From Prochlorococcus sp. AG-436-K22 (GTDB taxonomy: Bacteria; Cyanobacteriota; Cyanobacteriia; PCC-6307; Cyanobiaceae), in the NCBI GenBank assembly GCA_003212555.1, contig QCPK01000007.1:1-46778 (forward strand): 46,778 nt of DNA, written 5' to 3'. Position numbers and translations under genes: made by a program. Positions within the stretch are counted from its first letter, which is position 1. Each line of letters opens with the position of its first letter. Under the pieces are notes generated by a model. That model made no database searches. It saw only the letters and a program-made list of their open reading frames with translations, and had not been told where the DNA came from. Below are positions 36,423 through 45,696 of this stretch, in pieces.

Positions 36423-36936
36423 TTTCCAAAGAGCTTTGTTTTATTGACCTCCATTCATTTACCAAGTAAGGCGGGATAGGCAACTCACTAATACCTCCAT
36501 CTAGAGACAACCTCAATGCTCGATTGTTTTTTAAATCTTTCAGCAAAGGATCCAATAAAAACTCTGCAGCTGCGTCACGGTTATCATTAGATAATTCAGG
36601 GTTTTTTAAAGTAATATCTTCAAGGTCCCAGATTTTCAAACCTGCTTCAATATGTAATTTAGTTGGATGATCTAATCTTAGGCTTCCATTAAAACCAACA
36701 ATACGTAAAACGATTGTATCCTGACTTCCCTCATTGGGATAAACAATGATTTCCCAATTTTGATCATCAAGATCTCTTAAGCTTTCTAAGCTTCTTTGAA
36801 ATGGGACTCCTTTACTGCTATCAAAAAAATCTAGCTTTGCTTGGAGTGAAGAGGGGCAAGTAAATATACAAGAAATTGATATCAATATAGACATAATCAA
36901 ATATTTTAGATTATGTCCACAAAATCGTTCAATCAC
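36415..36936 (-). CDS. DUF3122 family secreted protein
   Basis: I choose the GTG at 36936 (173 residues) because GGAGGT lies 8 bp before it and the ATG at 36966 is deep in the upstream gene. A signal peptide follows, with arginine and lysine near the start, LIMSILISISCIFTC as the core and cleavage likely after LQA. The mature part has DDQNWEIIVYPNE, LRIVGFNGSLRLDHP and a closing PPYLVNEW, all resembling the cyanobacterial DUF3122 family, whose function is unknown. It overlaps the 92-residue gene upstream by 8 bp and ribD downstream by 8 bp, so all three are coupled. A later ATG at 36894 would leave no positive charge for the signal. Confidence 0.8.
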   Translation of the reverse strand: MIERFCGHNLKYLIMSILISISCIFTCPSSLQAKLDFFDSSKGVPFQRSLESLRDLDDQNWEIIVYPNEGSQDTIVLRIVGFNGSLRLDHPTKLHIEAGLKIWDLEDITLKNPELSNDNRDAAAEFLLDPLLKDLKNNRALRLSLDGGISELPIPPYLVNEWRSIKQSSLENG

Positions 36937-37207
36937 TCTGAATGACCTCCGAGTCAAGCATGGCATCTAAAGTTATTGAAGTATTAACTAATGATTGATA
37001 CTTCGCTAAGACACGACGGTTCCTATCCATCCATTTCCCAGGATCAGTTCCATGCCTTCCATTAAAATCAAAACTTGGTCCTTCCGAGTCCATTAATTCC
37101 AAATCATCTTGTTGTTTAATAAGAGCAATCAAAAGTTCATGTTGACGCTGACGTCTGTGATGGTCTTTGGTTACTTTAATAGTGGGCTTTTCCAATGAAC
37201 TCCTCAA
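36929..37207 (-). CDS. Conserved-type small hypothetical protein, 92 residues
   Basis: The 92-residue soluble product is rich in charged residues at the start (HHRRQRQHELLIALIKQQDD). It contains SFDFNGRHGTDPGKWMDRNR in the middle and has no signal or membrane segment. I do not recognise a family. It is the first gene of a minus-strand set with the DUF3122 protein and ribD and is divergent from the cobL-type gene across 48 bp. The good ribosome-binding site for its downstream neighbour lies in its own 3' end, which supports that it is translated. Confidence 0.7.
   Translation of the reverse strand: MRSSLEKPTIKVTKDHHRRQRQHELLIALIKQQDDLELMDSEGPSFDFNGRHGTDPGKWMDRNRRVLAKYQSLVNTSITLDAMLDSEVIQSD
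36945..36950 (-). promoter_or_regulatory. Strong Shine-Dalgarno deciding a GTG start
   Basis: On the minus strand GGAGGT lies 8 bp upstream of GTG at 36936. It is one of the few strong Shine-Dalgarno sites in the window and supports that start for the DUF3122 gene. Confidence 0.7.
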
Positions 37208-37255
37208 GAAGCTACAAGAATCTAATCAATCATCTTAATTAAAACTATTTTTAAT

Positions 37256-38563
37256 ATGGAGGGAAACAATCAAGTAAAAATCAAAAGAGAACTTCCGATC
37301 CATATAATTGGCATTTCAGCCTCAGGTATTTCAGGTCTCTCACTGCCAATACAAAAAATTATTCAGTCAGCAAAGAAATTATCTGCTCCCAAAAGAGTCT
37401 TAAGCAACTTAAAGGAGTGGTGGAATGATCAAAATTCAAAGTATCCATTTCCTGATTACTTTGAGAGTGATAAACCCAGTAAATTAATTAATTGGCTAAA
37501 AAAGCAAGATCAACAAATTGTTGTATTAGCCAGCGGAGACCCCCTCTGGTTTGGTATCGGGAGAATCCTATTAAGTAATTTCCCTTCAGATAGGCTTATT
37601 TTTCATCCTTCTCCTACATCTTTACAATTAGCATTCTCAAAGTTAGCAAGGCCGTGGCAAGACGCTAATTGGATTAGCCTTCATGGCAGAGACCCAAGTC
37701 CCCTCCTTAAACTTTTACAAAAAAAGCCTGAGACTATTGGAATCCTTACTGATCCAAATAAAGGAGGAGCTAAAGAAGTAATAGAAATACTTTGTGCATC
37801 ACAACTAGATAACATTTATCAATTTTGGATTTGTGAAAGGCTTGGACATGAAAAAGAGAGGATATTTCAAATTTCTCACAAAGAAGAAGTCTTACCAACA
37901 TTAGATCCTCTTCATCTAGTTGTTCTAATTAAAAAAAAACCAACGGAAGATACGAATTTGGATATACCTCTCTTTGGGATTGAAGACAGTTTTTATTTAA
38001 CACATAATGATCGTCCAAGTCTAATAACAAAAAGAGAAGTACGCATACAACTTCTAGCAGATCTTGAACTTCCTCAAACTGGAGTCATCTGGGATATTGG
38101 AGCAGGTTCAGGAACTATTGGACTAGAAGCATTAAGGATCAGGCCGAAGCTAGAACTTCTTTCCGTTGAGAAACGTTTAGGAGGGAAGGAATTAATTCAA
38201 GCCAATGCAAAACGCCTATCAGTTTCGCCAAGCAAAGTAATGGAAGCAGAAGCATTATCTCTCTTAAAAGAAGGTGGAATACCTCAAAATCTTTCTAAAC
38301 CACATCGAGTAATAATTGGTGGCGGAAGTGCAAATAAAACAGATCTTATAGATGCAGTGCTTAATAGAATCTTGCCTGGTGGAATTATTGTAATTCCATT
38401 GGCAACATTAGAAAGCCTTGAAAGATTTTTATTAATGCTCAAATCAAAAGGCTGTGAATCAAAAATTAGTCAACACCAAAACTTCCGAGGAGTGCCACTT
38501 AGTCAAGGCACGAGACTTCAACCAACTAACCCTGTTTTTATTGTTAAAGGGAAATTAAAATAA
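37256..38563 (+). CDS. cobL: Precorrin-6Y C5,15-methyltransferase (decarboxylating), CbiE-CbiT fusion
   Basis: This cobalamin-pathway enzyme methylates precorrin-6Y at C5 and C15 and decarboxylates the C12 side chain. The 435 residues are a fusion. A CbiE-type tetrapyrrole methylase (about 12-225) contains VVLASGDPLWFGIGR, the typical methylase SAM loop. The C-terminal CbiT (from about 245) has the Rossmann motif WDIGAGSGTIGLEALR and a later IIGGGSANKTDLIDA. Length fits the fused form. It is convergent with nadK, with 19 bp between stops. It implies the organism makes a corrinoid, as expected for marine picocyanobacteria. Confidence 0.93.
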   Translation: MEGNNQVKIKRELPIHIIGISASGISGLSLPIQKIIQSAKKLSAPKRVLSNLKEWWNDQNSKYPFPDYFESDKPSKLINWLKKQDQQIVVLASGDPLWFGIGRILLSNFPSDRLIFHPSPTSLQLAFSKLARPWQDANWISLHGRDPSPLLKLLQKKPETIGILTDPNKGGAKEVIEILCASQLDNIYQFWICERLGHEKERIFQISHKEEVLPTLDPLHLVVLIKKKPTEDTNLDIPLFGIEDSFYLTHNDRPSLITKREVRIQLLADLELPQTGVIWDIGAGSGTIGLEALRIRPKLELLSVEKRLGGKELIQANAKRLSVSPSKVMEAEALSLLKEGGIPQNLSKPHRVIIGGGSANKTDLIDAVLNRILPGGIIVIPLATLESLERFLLMLKSKGCESKISQHQNFRGVPLSQGTRLQPTNPVFIVKGKLK

Positions 38564-38582
38564 CAAGCTTATCTCCCAAAAT

Positions 38583-39503
38583 CTAATTTTTTTCTGGCTT
38601 GGCAATATGAGGTAAGCCCCAGCCCAATTTATTTCGAAGTACTTGAAAAAACTCATGATCCGCTAAACGAACAAACCTTACAGGATGACTACTTTTTCTA
38701 ATAAGAACTCTATCTTCTGGCCAGACATAACACCCTGCCGTTCCATCTACCACCATCATTAGCCTTTCGGGCGTAGCCGGGAAAACTGTTACAGGTTCCA
38801 AATCACTAAAGACCAGTGCTCTGGATGCTAAGGAGTGCGGAGCGATAGGAGTTAATTGAAGCACTGGGCAATCTGGTGTAATTACAGGTCCACCTGCACT
38901 TAAAGAATATGCGGTAGAACCAGTAGGGGTAGAAAGAATTACTCCATCTGCAGAGATGTCTACAGGGGCATGTCTCCCGATTGATATTTCAAAATGGCAC
39001 ATGCTTGTAAGAGGCTCTCTATGCAATGCCATCTCATTTAGGCAAAGGGCCTCCCATCGCCTTTGCTCTCCTCTAAAAACACTTACAACAAGACTTGTCC
39101 TTTCTTCAATATCCCAATTTGTTGTTAAAGCCTTCTCAAGCGCATTATCAAGATCAGGCAAATAAGTTTCTGATAGAAAGCCTAAATGACCGGTATTTAT
39201 TGTAAGAATCGGTATGCCAATTGGTGCAGTTTGACGAGCAGCAGAAAGGACTGTTCCATCACCGCCCAAAACAATGGCTAATTTCAAAGAAGGTTCAAAA
39301 CCTTCTGGCACACAAGCGTTATAGCCAAGGGTTCTCATATGTTGATCAGGATTAGCAAATCCAACCATCCCTCCAGAACTACTAGCCCTTACAACTTCAT
39401 ATCCTGACTTCTCAAACCTATCTTGAATATGAAGAGCTGTCTCTAAAGAAAGCTCCTTCCCATCATTAAAAATCAGTCCTATTTTAGGCACTGATAAAAA
39501 CAA
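38583..39503 (-). CDS. nadK: NAD kinase
   Basis: NadK phosphorylates NAD+ to NADP+ and sets the NADP pool needed by photosynthetic reduction. The 306 residues have the diagnostic [11 protein letters not shown], the [10 protein letters not shown] strand and [21 protein letters not shown]. These hold the conserved aspartate and the NAD-binding pattern. GTG at 39491 ([12 protein letters not shown]) is close to the usual family start and could replace the ATG at 39503. It follows pheS in the same direction with 70 bp between. Confidence 0.95.
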   Translation of the reverse strand: MFLSVPKIGLIFNDGKELSLETALHIQDRFEKSGYEVVRASSSGGMVGFANPDQHMRTLGYNACVPEGFEPSLKLAIVLGGDGTVLSAARQTAPIGIPILTINTGHLGFLSETYLPDLDNALEKALTTNWDIEERTSLVVSVFRGEQRRWEALCLNEMALHREPLTSMCHFEISIGRHAPVDISADGVILSTPTGSTAYSLSAGGPVITPDCPVLQLTPIAPHSLASRALVFSDLEPVTVFPATPERLMMVVDGTAGCYVWPEDRVLIRKSSHPVRFVRLADHEFFQVLRNKLGWGLPHIAKPEKN

Positions 39504-39573
39504 GCAACAACTTAATCACTTTAGGGGAAATTTATTTTTAAAATGAGTCTGGCTAACTTTTGAATTTTAACAT

Positions 39574-40599
39574 CTAAAACTGCTCTAAGAATCGAAGATC
39601 ACTTGTATAAAACCTTCTAATATCGTCAATTCCATGTTGAACCATACAGAAACGTTCTACTCCTAGTCCAGCTGCAAATCCAGTCCATATATCAGGATCA
39701 ATTCCCAATCCTTCTAAAACAGCCGGATCAACCATTCCACATCCCATGACTTCAAGCCACTTACCTTTCCATTGAACATCAACCTCAACAGAAGGCTCTG
39801 TAAATGGAAAATAACTTGCTCTAAATCGAATAGGCAAGTCACCAAAGAAAGTTTTTAAAAAAGCCATAACAGTTCCCCGAAGATGGCTGAAATCCAGTCC
39901 CTTATCAATTGCCAAAACTTCAACTTGATGAAAAACAGGAGAATGAGTTGCGTCAACGGCATCTCTTCTATAAACCCTTCCTGGTGCAACAATCCTTACT
40001 GGAGGAGGGGTTTTCTCAAGACATCTAATTTGAACTGGCGAGGTATGCGTTCTAAGGAGTAAATCATTATCTAAATAAAAAGTATCCTGCATATCTCTTG
40101 CAGGGTGATTTTCTGGAATATTTAAAGCCTCAAAGTTATAAAAGTCATTTTCAATTTCAGGGCCCTCATGAACCTCATAACCAAGTCCGCAAAAGATATC
40201 TACAATCTGTTCAGTTGTTGATATTAAAGGGTGCCTATGGCCAAAGGGCCTCCCAGCAGAAGGGGCAGTGACATCAAGTTTTTCTCTAGCAATTAATTCA
40301 ACTAAAGCTTTTTCCTTTAACTTGCTAATCCTTTCTGAAATTAGTGATTGAAGTTGATTTTTTAGCAAGTTTGCCCTTTGACCAATAATTGGTCGCTCAG
40401 CGCTATTCAAAGCTCCCATTGAACCAAGAATCTTCGACAAATGGCCTTTTTTGCCAAGAAACTCTATTCTCAGTTTTTCGAGGTCTTCCTTATCCTCTGC
40501 AAGAGTAATATTATTAGCAGCCTCTTTCTCCAACCTCTCAAGGTCATCATTTATTTGCTTAAGAGAAACTTTATTACTCACAAGAAAAAGACATTCCAT
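39574..40599 (-). CDS. pheS: Phenylalanyl-tRNA synthetase alpha subunit
   Basis: PheS is the catalytic subunit of the tetrameric enzyme that charges tRNA-Phe. The 341 residues have an N-terminal coiled coil (about 10-100) containing [16 protein letters not shown], and a class II catalytic core. The core shows [39 protein letters not shown] and GMGxxR-type [14 protein letters not shown] at 40599 is followed by GTG at 40581 ([12 protein letters not shown]), which is closer to family starts. It is divergent from surE across 51 bp. Confidence 0.95.
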   Translation of the reverse strand: MECLFLVSNKVSLKQINDDLERLEKEAANNITLAEDKEDLEKLRIEFLGKKGHLSKILGSMGALNSAERPIIGQRANLLKNQLQSLISERISKLKEKALVELIAREKLDVTAPSAGRPFGHRHPLISTTEQIVDIFCGLGYEVHEGPEIENDFYNFEALNIPENHPARDMQDTFYLDNDLLLRTHTSPVQIRCLEKTPPPVRIVAPGRVYRRDAVDATHSPVFHQVEVLAIDKGLDFSHLRGTVMAFLKTFFGDLPIRFRASYFPFTEPSVEVDVQWKGKWLEVMGCGMVDPAVLEGLGIDPDIWTGFAAGLGVERFCMVQHGIDDIRRFYTSDLRFLEQF

Positions 40600-40650
40600 T
40601 TAATTTTAAACAGCCATGGGTACTAATTTAAAAAAGAGACTGCAGCAACA

Positions 40651-41460
40651 ATGAAACCTTTGAGAATTTTAATCAGTAATGATGATGGTGTTTTTGCTGA
40701 AGGGATAAGAACTCTTGCAATTGCAGCAGCAAGAAGGGGACATGAAGTTACCGTTGTTTGTCCAGATCAAGAACGCTCTGCAACAGGCCATGGACTTACT
40801 TTGCAGGCCCCAATAAGAGCAGAAAGAGCAGATGGACTTTTTGATGAAGGCATCAAAGCATGGGGATGCAATGGAACACCTGCAGACTGCATCAAACTTG
40901 CCTTAAATGAACTTCTTAAAGAAAGACCAGACTTAATACTTTCTGGCATAAATCATGGTCCCAATCTTGGTACAGATATTTTCTGCTCTGGGACAGTTGC
41001 TGCTGCTCTTGAAGGGACTCTTGAAAATATTCCTTCATTAGCAGTAAGCATAGCCAGCTTTCAATGGAAGAAATTTAATACTGCTGGAGAAATAGCATTA
41101 AATATTGCTGAAGATGCGTTGTCTAGAAACTGGCCTAATAAATTGCTTCTCAATCTCAATATTCCACCATGTAATGCAAGAGAAATGGGGGAAATTAAAT
41201 GGACTCGACTTTCAATTAGGCAATATGAGGAGCAATTCAGCAAACGTGAAGATCCAAGAGGGAATACCTATTATTGGATGGCTGGAGAAGCAGTTAAAGA
41301 TCTTCAATCAGCAGGTGACGGTCCAATTGAATGGCCTAGTGATGTTTCCCAAATTGAAACGAAATCACCATCATTAACTCCTATACAACCGGATTTGTTT
41401 TGGAGAGGAAATATTGCCAATCTTCCAAAGTTAAATTTTAACCATCACCTTGAACGATAA
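40651..41460 (+). CDS. surE: 5'/3'-nucleotidase SurE
   Basis: SurE is a metal-dependent nucleoside monophosphatase involved in survival in stationary phase in other bacteria. The 269 residues have the metal-binding NDDG at 10-13, the phosphate-binding [22 protein letters not shown] and [18 protein letters not shown]. Length is normal. The stop overlaps the 3' end of the convergent DUF3611 gene by 16 bp. Confidence 0.95.
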   Translation: MKPLRILISNDDGVFAEGIRTLAIAAARRGHEVTVVCPDQERSATGHGLTLQAPIRAERADGLFDEGIKAWGCNGTPADCIKLALNELLKERPDLILSGINHGPNLGTDIFCSGTVAAALEGTLENIPSLAVSIASFQWKKFNTAGEIALNIAEDALSRNWPNKLLLNLNIPPCNAREMGEIKWTRLSIRQYEEQFSKREDPRGNTYYWMAGEAVKDLQSAGDGPIEWPSDVSQIETKSPSLTPIQPDLFWRGNIANLPKLNFNHHLER

Positions 41461-42011
41461 ATTCTTTGAAGCAGCCAAAGAGAAAAAATCAACCCAATTA
41501 AATGTGCAAACAAAACTTGCGTATTACTTAAGACCGAAAGCATTTCGAGGGATGTAATAGGATAATTTTCCATTGATCTCATCCCTGCCCCAATAGAGAT
41601 GCCAGGAGCTTGCATCGATGCCTGTACAAAAAGAGCCCCTGCTAATGATTGATAACCAACCGAAGAAAAAACTAATCCCAACAAATCCACTATCAGCCCC
41701 CTCTTTAATAAACGGGCCGTCTCACCTCTACTAGGACGCGCAGGGCTATTAATTGCTCTTCCAGTAAGTACTATTAACCAACCCTGCCAAAGGCTGTATA
41801 ACAATAAAATAAAAGCCAAACTGGTTAGAGACAATCCCGGTCCTAGCCCTAAAGCTCTTTCGGAGTTTCTAGCTAAACTGCTACCTACATTGTTAAAAAG
41901 CAAAACGCCTACCACCACAACTCCAAGTACTGTTTGGATCCAAAAACGTATCCAACCAATACGTCTCAGGCCTAAGGCAAGTAAAGGAAAATCAGGCTGG
42001 TCAGCCATCAA
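41445..42011 (-). CDS. DUF3611 family membrane protein
   Basis: The 188 residues contain four hydrophobic segments (about 24-40, 62-80, 107-130 and 160-184) with the conserved opening [20 protein letters not shown] and [15 protein letters not shown] in the centre. This is the pattern of DUF3611, a family known from cyanobacteria and plastids without an assigned function. It ends inside the 3' end of surE, convergent by 16 bp. Confidence 0.85.
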   Translation of the reverse strand: MMADQPDFPLLALGLRRIGWIRFWIQTVLGVVVVGVLLFNNVGSSLARNSERALGLGPGLSLTSLAFILLLYSLWQGWLIVLTGRAINSPARPSRGETARLLKRGLIVDLLGLVFSSVGYQSLAGALFVQASMQAPGISIGAGMRSMENYPITSLEMLSVLSNTQVLFAHLIGLIFSLWLLQRIYRSR

Positions 42012-42035
42012 AGTTAATGCGGTATTAATTCAAAC

Positions 42036-42980
42036 TTGCCACCAAATCATAAAAATTGCACGTTCATCTTGATATCAGTCTGCTCCCCTCTTCAAGCTCA
42101 TCTTCCTACAGCTTTAGCTCTTGGAAGCTTTGATGGTCTTCATGCAGGACATAGAAGCGTTATAGAGACAATAACAATCAGTAGCCTTGGCATTCCAACA
42201 GTTGTAAGCTTTTGGCCTCACCCTAGAGAAGTGCTTTTTGGTGAAACCAGACTTCGTCTTGATCTTCCTTCTGAGAAAGCTGTTTTACTAGAGCCTTTGG
42301 GCGTTAAACAGTTAGTTCTAGTGCCATTTGATTTATCATTAGCAGCTTTAAGCGCAAAAGAGTTCTTTGATGAAGTACTAATAAAACAACTCCATGCAAA
42401 ACATATATCAATAGGAGCAAACTTCAGGTTTGGTAAGAATAGAGAAGGAGATCCTGCAATTTTGTCGAAGCTAGGAAAAGAATCAAATGTCGAAGTTTCT
42501 GTAGGAAAAATAATTGAAGATGATCAAGGACGAATGAGCAGTAGTCGAATCCGGTCGGCTCTAAGAGCAGGAGACTTGAAAAGTACAAACATTCTTCTTG
42601 GAAGAGAGTATTCATTTCGTGGCTCAGTGGTATCTGGAAAAGGGTTAGGTAAAGAAATAGGTTGGCCTACAGCAAACCTTGAGGTTGACGCAAGGAAACT
42701 TTTACCAGGTCCCGGTGTATATGCTGCATTTGCAAAAGAAGCTGATAATGACGTTTTCTTTCCTGCAGTTATGAATCTAGGCCTTCAACCTACAGTAGAT
42801 CCAAGTGCTCACTCAGCAACAGAAGTCCACTTCATAAATAAAAAATTAAATCTTGAAAAAAAAGATCTAGTGGTTAAACCAATTGAGAGAATAAGAGGGC
42901 AGAAAAAATTTGATAATCTTCAAGCTTTAACCAATCAGATCAACTTAGATGCAAAATACGCTCTTTCTATCTTGACTTAA
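42036..42980 (+). CDS. ribF: Riboflavin kinase / FAD synthetase RibF
   Basis: RibF phosphorylates riboflavin to FMN and adenylates FMN to FAD. The N-terminal nucleotidyltransferase has LGSFDGLHAGHRSVI (HxGH), VVSFWPHP and the SSSRIRSAL motif. The C-terminal kinase begins near residue 190 and includes GKGLGKEIGWPTANL and AVMNLGLQPT. The start is uncertain: ATG at 42036 gives 314 residues, but family members usually begin near the TTG at 42069 (LISVCSPLQA). It is divergent from the DUF3611 gene. Confidence 0.93.
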   Translation: MPPNHKNCTFILISVCSPLQAHLPTALALGSFDGLHAGHRSVIETITISSLGIPTVVSFWPHPREVLFGETRLRLDLPSEKAVLLEPLGVKQLVLVPFDLSLAALSAKEFFDEVLIKQLHAKHISIGANFRFGKNREGDPAILSKLGKESNVEVSVGKIIEDDQGRMSSSRIRSALRAGDLKSTNILLGREYSFRGSVVSGKGLGKEIGWPTANLEVDARKLLPGPGVYAAFAKEADNDVFFPAVMNLGLQPTVDPSAHSATEVHFINKKLNLEKKDLVVKPIERIRGQKKFDNLQALTNQINLDAKYALSILT

Positions 42981-42997
42981 GGATAGGATTAACAAGG

Positions 42998-43105
42998 CTA
43001 AGGATAAGCATTTGTGAGACCCCAAACCACAAAAAAACCAATCCCACCAAGTAAGACAACTCCCCAAATGAGCACATTCGTGCTATCAAAATCAGTTTTT
43101 TCCAT
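42998..43105 (-). CDS. Small single-span membrane protein, 35 residues
   Basis: ATG at 43105 leads to TAG at 42998. The product begins MEKTDFDSTNVLIWG, has a hydrophobic span from about residue 11 to 29 and ends LTNAYP. A short acidic head plus one glycine-rich membrane helix is the style of small cyanobacterial membrane proteins. I cannot name it. It lies in the gap between ribF and thiE on the opposite strand and is preferred to a longer 63-residue frame overlapping it, whose composition is not protein-like. No Shine-Dalgarno is visible. Confidence 0.6.
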   Translation of the reverse strand: MEKTDFDSTNVLIWGVVLLGGIGFFVVWGLTNAYP

Positions 43106-43147
43106 AAACAGGGGAAGTGAAACCTACTTAACATTGACACGAAAGAG

Positions 43148-44185
43148 ATGAGTTTCACCCATAAGACAAATCAAGATGTGGCTCAGCTAATAGATGCCAA
43201 TCTCGATAGAGCAAGGGAAGGTCTTCGGGTGATTGAAGATTGGTCTAGATTTGGACTTAATAACAAAGATTTTGTAATCATCCTTAAAGACTGGAGACAG
43301 CAGCTTGGGCAACATCACTATGAGTTTTATAAAAAAGCTCGCTCTACAATTAATGACAAAGGAGCAGGATTGAAGCATCCTGCACAATCAAATCGAATTC
43401 AGCCAAAAGAAATAGTCGCAGCAAATTTCGCAAGAGTGCAAGAAGCGTTAAGAGTCTTAGAAGAGTTTACTCGCAAAACACATCCAGAACTTTCAACAAT
43501 ATCAGCAGATATTAGATACAAAATTTATGATTTAGAAATAGATATTTTAAAAGCATCTAATAATAAGATAAATCTTGATAAACTTAATAATTGCAAACTT
43601 TGCTTAATAACAAAGCCTCATCCAAAGTTACTCAATACTGTTTCCTTAGCTCTAAAAGCAGGAGTAAAAATGATCCAATTTCGATGCAAAGAAGGAACAG
43701 ATTTAGATAATCTTAGAATAGCAAAAGAAATAGCCTCTCTATGCAAAATCAATGATTCACTCTTCATCGTAAATGACAGAATAGACATTGCAATTGCATC
43801 AAAAGCTGATGGGATCCATTTAGGGCAAGAAGATATTCCTATAGAAATTGCGAGAGAGTTAATTGGTCCAGAGAAGATAATTGGACTAAGTGCACATTCT
43901 CTTAAACAAATTGAAAGTGCTGAGAAAGAGCCCTGTGATTATTTAGGAGTAGGTCCTATTTACAAAACTCCTTCCAAAAAAGATAAAAAAAGTATTGGCA
44001 CTGATTCCCTAAAAAAAATCACAAGCCAAATTCATATTCCCTGGTTTGCAATTGGGGGTATAAATAAAATAAACATTTCCGAAGTTAATCGTTTAGGTGC
44101 TAAAAAAATAGCATTAATAAATGCGATCATGAATGCTGAGGATCCATACAAAGCAAGCAAAGAACTTTTAGAAAAAATAAAATGA
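43148..44185 (+). CDS. thiE: Thiamine-phosphate synthase ThiE with N-terminal domain
   Basis: ThiE joins the pyrimidine and thiazole moieties to thiamine phosphate. The 345 residues are longer than the usual ~210. Residues about 8-130 form an extra helical domain (DANLDRAREGLRVIEDWSRF, RVQEALRVLEEFTRK) known in cyanobacterial ThiE. The catalytic barrel follows, with KMIQFRCKEG, NDRIDIAIASKADGIHLGQ, GVGPIYKTPSKK and WFAIGGI. The stop overlaps thiS by 4 bp (ATGA). Confidence 0.93.
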   Translation: MSFTHKTNQDVAQLIDANLDRAREGLRVIEDWSRFGLNNKDFVIILKDWRQQLGQHHYEFYKKARSTINDKGAGLKHPAQSNRIQPKEIVAANFARVQEALRVLEEFTRKTHPELSTISADIRYKIYDLEIDILKASNNKINLDKLNNCKLCLITKPHPKLLNTVSLALKAGVKMIQFRCKEGTDLDNLRIAKEIASLCKINDSLFIVNDRIDIAIASKADGIHLGQEDIPIEIARELIGPEKIIGLSAHSLKQIESAEKEPCDYLGVGPIYKTPSKKDKKSIGTDSLKKITSQIHIPWFAIGGINKINISEVNRLGAKKIALINAIMNAEDPYKASKELLEKIK

Positions 44186-44391
44186 AATTCTTAATCAATG
44201 GCGAGATCAAAATTATAAATTTTCAAGAGTCCACTCCAAACCTTGAAGTATTAATAGCTGCTCTTGGCCTAAATCCTAAAATTATAGTGGTTGAATTTAA
44301 TGGGGTAATCCTAAGTCAACAAAAATGGAAGAACCAACAGGTCAAGAATGAGGACAGATTAGAAATAGTTACAGTTGTTGGTGGAGGATAA
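44182..44391 (+). CDS. thiS: Sulfur carrier protein ThiS
   Basis: ThiS is the ubiquitin-like sulfur donor for the thiazole ring of thiamine. The 69 residues have the beta-grasp pattern (KFLINGEIKIINF, VVEFNGVIL, DRLEIVTVVGGG) and end in the Gly-Gly needed for adenylation and thiocarboxylate formation. Coupled to thiE by a 4-bp overlap. The single extra glycine before the terminal pair is usual. Confidence 0.93.
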   Translation: MKFLINGEIKIINFQESTPNLEVLIAALGLNPKIIVVEFNGVILSQQKWKNQQVKNEDRLEIVTVVGGG

Positions 44392-44638
44392 CCAAACTCT
44401 CCTCGGATACAGTGCAACAGGAATGAACCAAGCCTCACGCATATTCTTGGCTTTCAATTGGGCTAATTTCTATAAAAAGCGAAGATACTCCCTTCCAAAT
44501 CTTAAGCATTCGTGAAATTATTGCCCCGAAAAACCCTTTTTTGAAAATCTTAAGCTTTTCTTCTACTAAAAACTCGCAACATGAGCCAAGTCAGCGGTTT
44601 CACACAGTTATGTTACATACAAGTTATTTTTTTTACAC
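44392..44638. other. Gap after thiS with ambiguous short frames
   Basis: The 247-bp gap between thiS and the next small gene holds a 30-codon plus-strand frame (44424-44516, MNQASRIFLAFNWANFY...) and a minus-strand frame that reads sensibly from about 44560 to a stop at 44435 (ATG at 44509, MLKIWKGVSSLFIEIS...). They overlap on opposite strands, so at most one is real. No RNA motif is recognised. Confidence 0.4.
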
Positions 44639-44806
44639 GTGTCTGCTTCATCTCAACCTGAGCCTCGCTCAATGAAGTGGGAAAGCAATGGCGAATTAGC
44701 TCAACGAGACCTATCAGAGCTTGTGAATCGTTTACTCGATGTGGAATCGCAAACTCATAGCAATGAACTATCTAGATTAGGGATGAAATATGAAGAACAC
44801 GATTAG
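44639..44806 (+). CDS. Small acidic hypothetical protein, 55 residues, GTG start
   Basis: GTG at 44639 leads to TAG at 44804-44806. The product is polar and acidic. It has RSMKWESNGELAQRDLSELV and then a helical-looking stretch, NRLLDVESQTHSNELSRLG. Charge pattern and codon use look coding. I do not recognise a family. It precedes a second small gene by 66 bp in the same direction. An ATG at 44672 is a shorter alternative. Confidence 0.6.
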   Translation: MSASSQPEPRSMKWESNGELAQRDLSELVNRLLDVESQTHSNELSRLGMKYEEHD

Positions 44807-44872
44807 TCTTTCCTTCTACTCTTGCTAACTTGATATTTCTATTCCAAATTCAGGAGACTAACTAATATATTT

Positions 44873-45013
44873 TTGAAAGAAAAACGATCCAAGTCATTAA
44901 ATTGGGTAAACACTCCTGTTATTTCAGAGGCACTATCTCGCTATCAAGAAGGTACATTGCCTCGTTCAATAACTCTATGGCTTGAAGAGATTTTGGAGTT
45001 AGACAAACATTAG
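44873..45013 (+). CDS. Small hypothetical protein, 46 residues, non-ATG start
   Basis: From a TTG at 44873 the frame reads LKEKRSKSLNWVNTPVISEA and ends EEILELDKH at the TAG 45011-45013. The frame is open from 44834 but has no ATG or GTG. AGGAGA at 44852-44857 is 15 bp before the TTG, a long spacing, so an ATA at 44867 could be the real start. The content is helical and protein-like. It is convergent with larB, with 10 bp between. Confidence 0.55.
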   Translation: MKEKRSKSLNWVNTPVISEALSRYQEGTLPRSITLWLEEILELDKH

Positions 45014-45023
45014 AGTCCCTAAT

Positions 45024-45696
45024 TCAAGTATTACTAACGAGACTTGATTTAATAATCCTTAAGGCTGCCATGGCAGCACCATAACCATTGTCAATATTCA
45101 CCACAAGTAATCCTGGCGCACAACTTGCAAGCATCCCTTGTAAGGCAGCTTTACCTCCCATGCTTACACCATATCCAACTGATACGGGCAAACCAATAAC
45201 TGGCTGAGGAATTAATCCTGCAATAATTGTTGGAAGAGCTCCTTCCATACCCGCACAAACAATAACAGTTCTAGCTGTTTTAAACTTATCAAGTCTTCCT
45301 AATAGTCGCTGCAATCCTGAAACACCAACATCCATCAACATCTCTGCTTTAACACCATGGCAGTTTAATGAGACAACAGCTTCTGCTGCAACATTTAAAT
45401 CACTTGTTCCCGCAGTTACGATTAAGACCTTTCCCAGTGATTCATTTACGACAAGTGATGGTCCTAATGTTAAGCAAGATGCTTGAGAGTGATACTCGGC
45501 TTTTTCAAAAGTCCGTAATAAAGTTTCAGCTTTTTCCTTGCTTACTCTCGTTACAAGTGCAACCTGTGAGGCCGCCTCTAGATCTCTAAGTATCCCAATA
45601 ATTTGCTCACATGATTTATGTTCCCCCCCATATCGCCTCAACCATTCCTAAGCGTCCTAAACGATCAAGATCTAAAAAAACTTCCTTCTCTATCAT
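45024..45696 (-). CDS. larB: LarB-family (AIR carboxylase-like) protein, interrupted by a frameshift
   Basis: LarB carboxylates and hydrolyses nicotinic acid adenine dinucleotide to start the nickel-pincer cofactor of lactate racemase; other LarB-like proteins have unknown roles. From 45623 down, the frame gives a PurE-like core with VTAGTSDLNVAAEA, VCAGMEGALPTIIAGL and VGYGVSMGGKAALQ. The N-terminal part ([20 protein letters not shown]) is in another frame, starting at the ATG at 45696, which overlaps the upstream stop (ATGA). The switch is at seven G in 45623-45629. With six G the reading would be EAIWGEHKSCEQ, exactly the LarB pattern, about 223 residues. The frameshift may be a sequencing error, slippage or a true mutation. 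Without the fix only a shortened protein from a TTG at 45641 is possible. Confidence 0.75.
45623..45629 (-). repeat. G7 homopolymer at the larB frameshift
   Basis: Seven consecutive C on the plus strand (seven G in the gene). One G too many separates the two halves of larB. Homopolymers this long are prone to sequencing and slippage errors. Confidence 0.9.

Noticed and set aside
42967-43158. 63-residue minus-strand frame between ribF and thiE
   Set aside because: Different frame from the better 35-residue membrane protein in the same place; runs into thiE and reads poorly.
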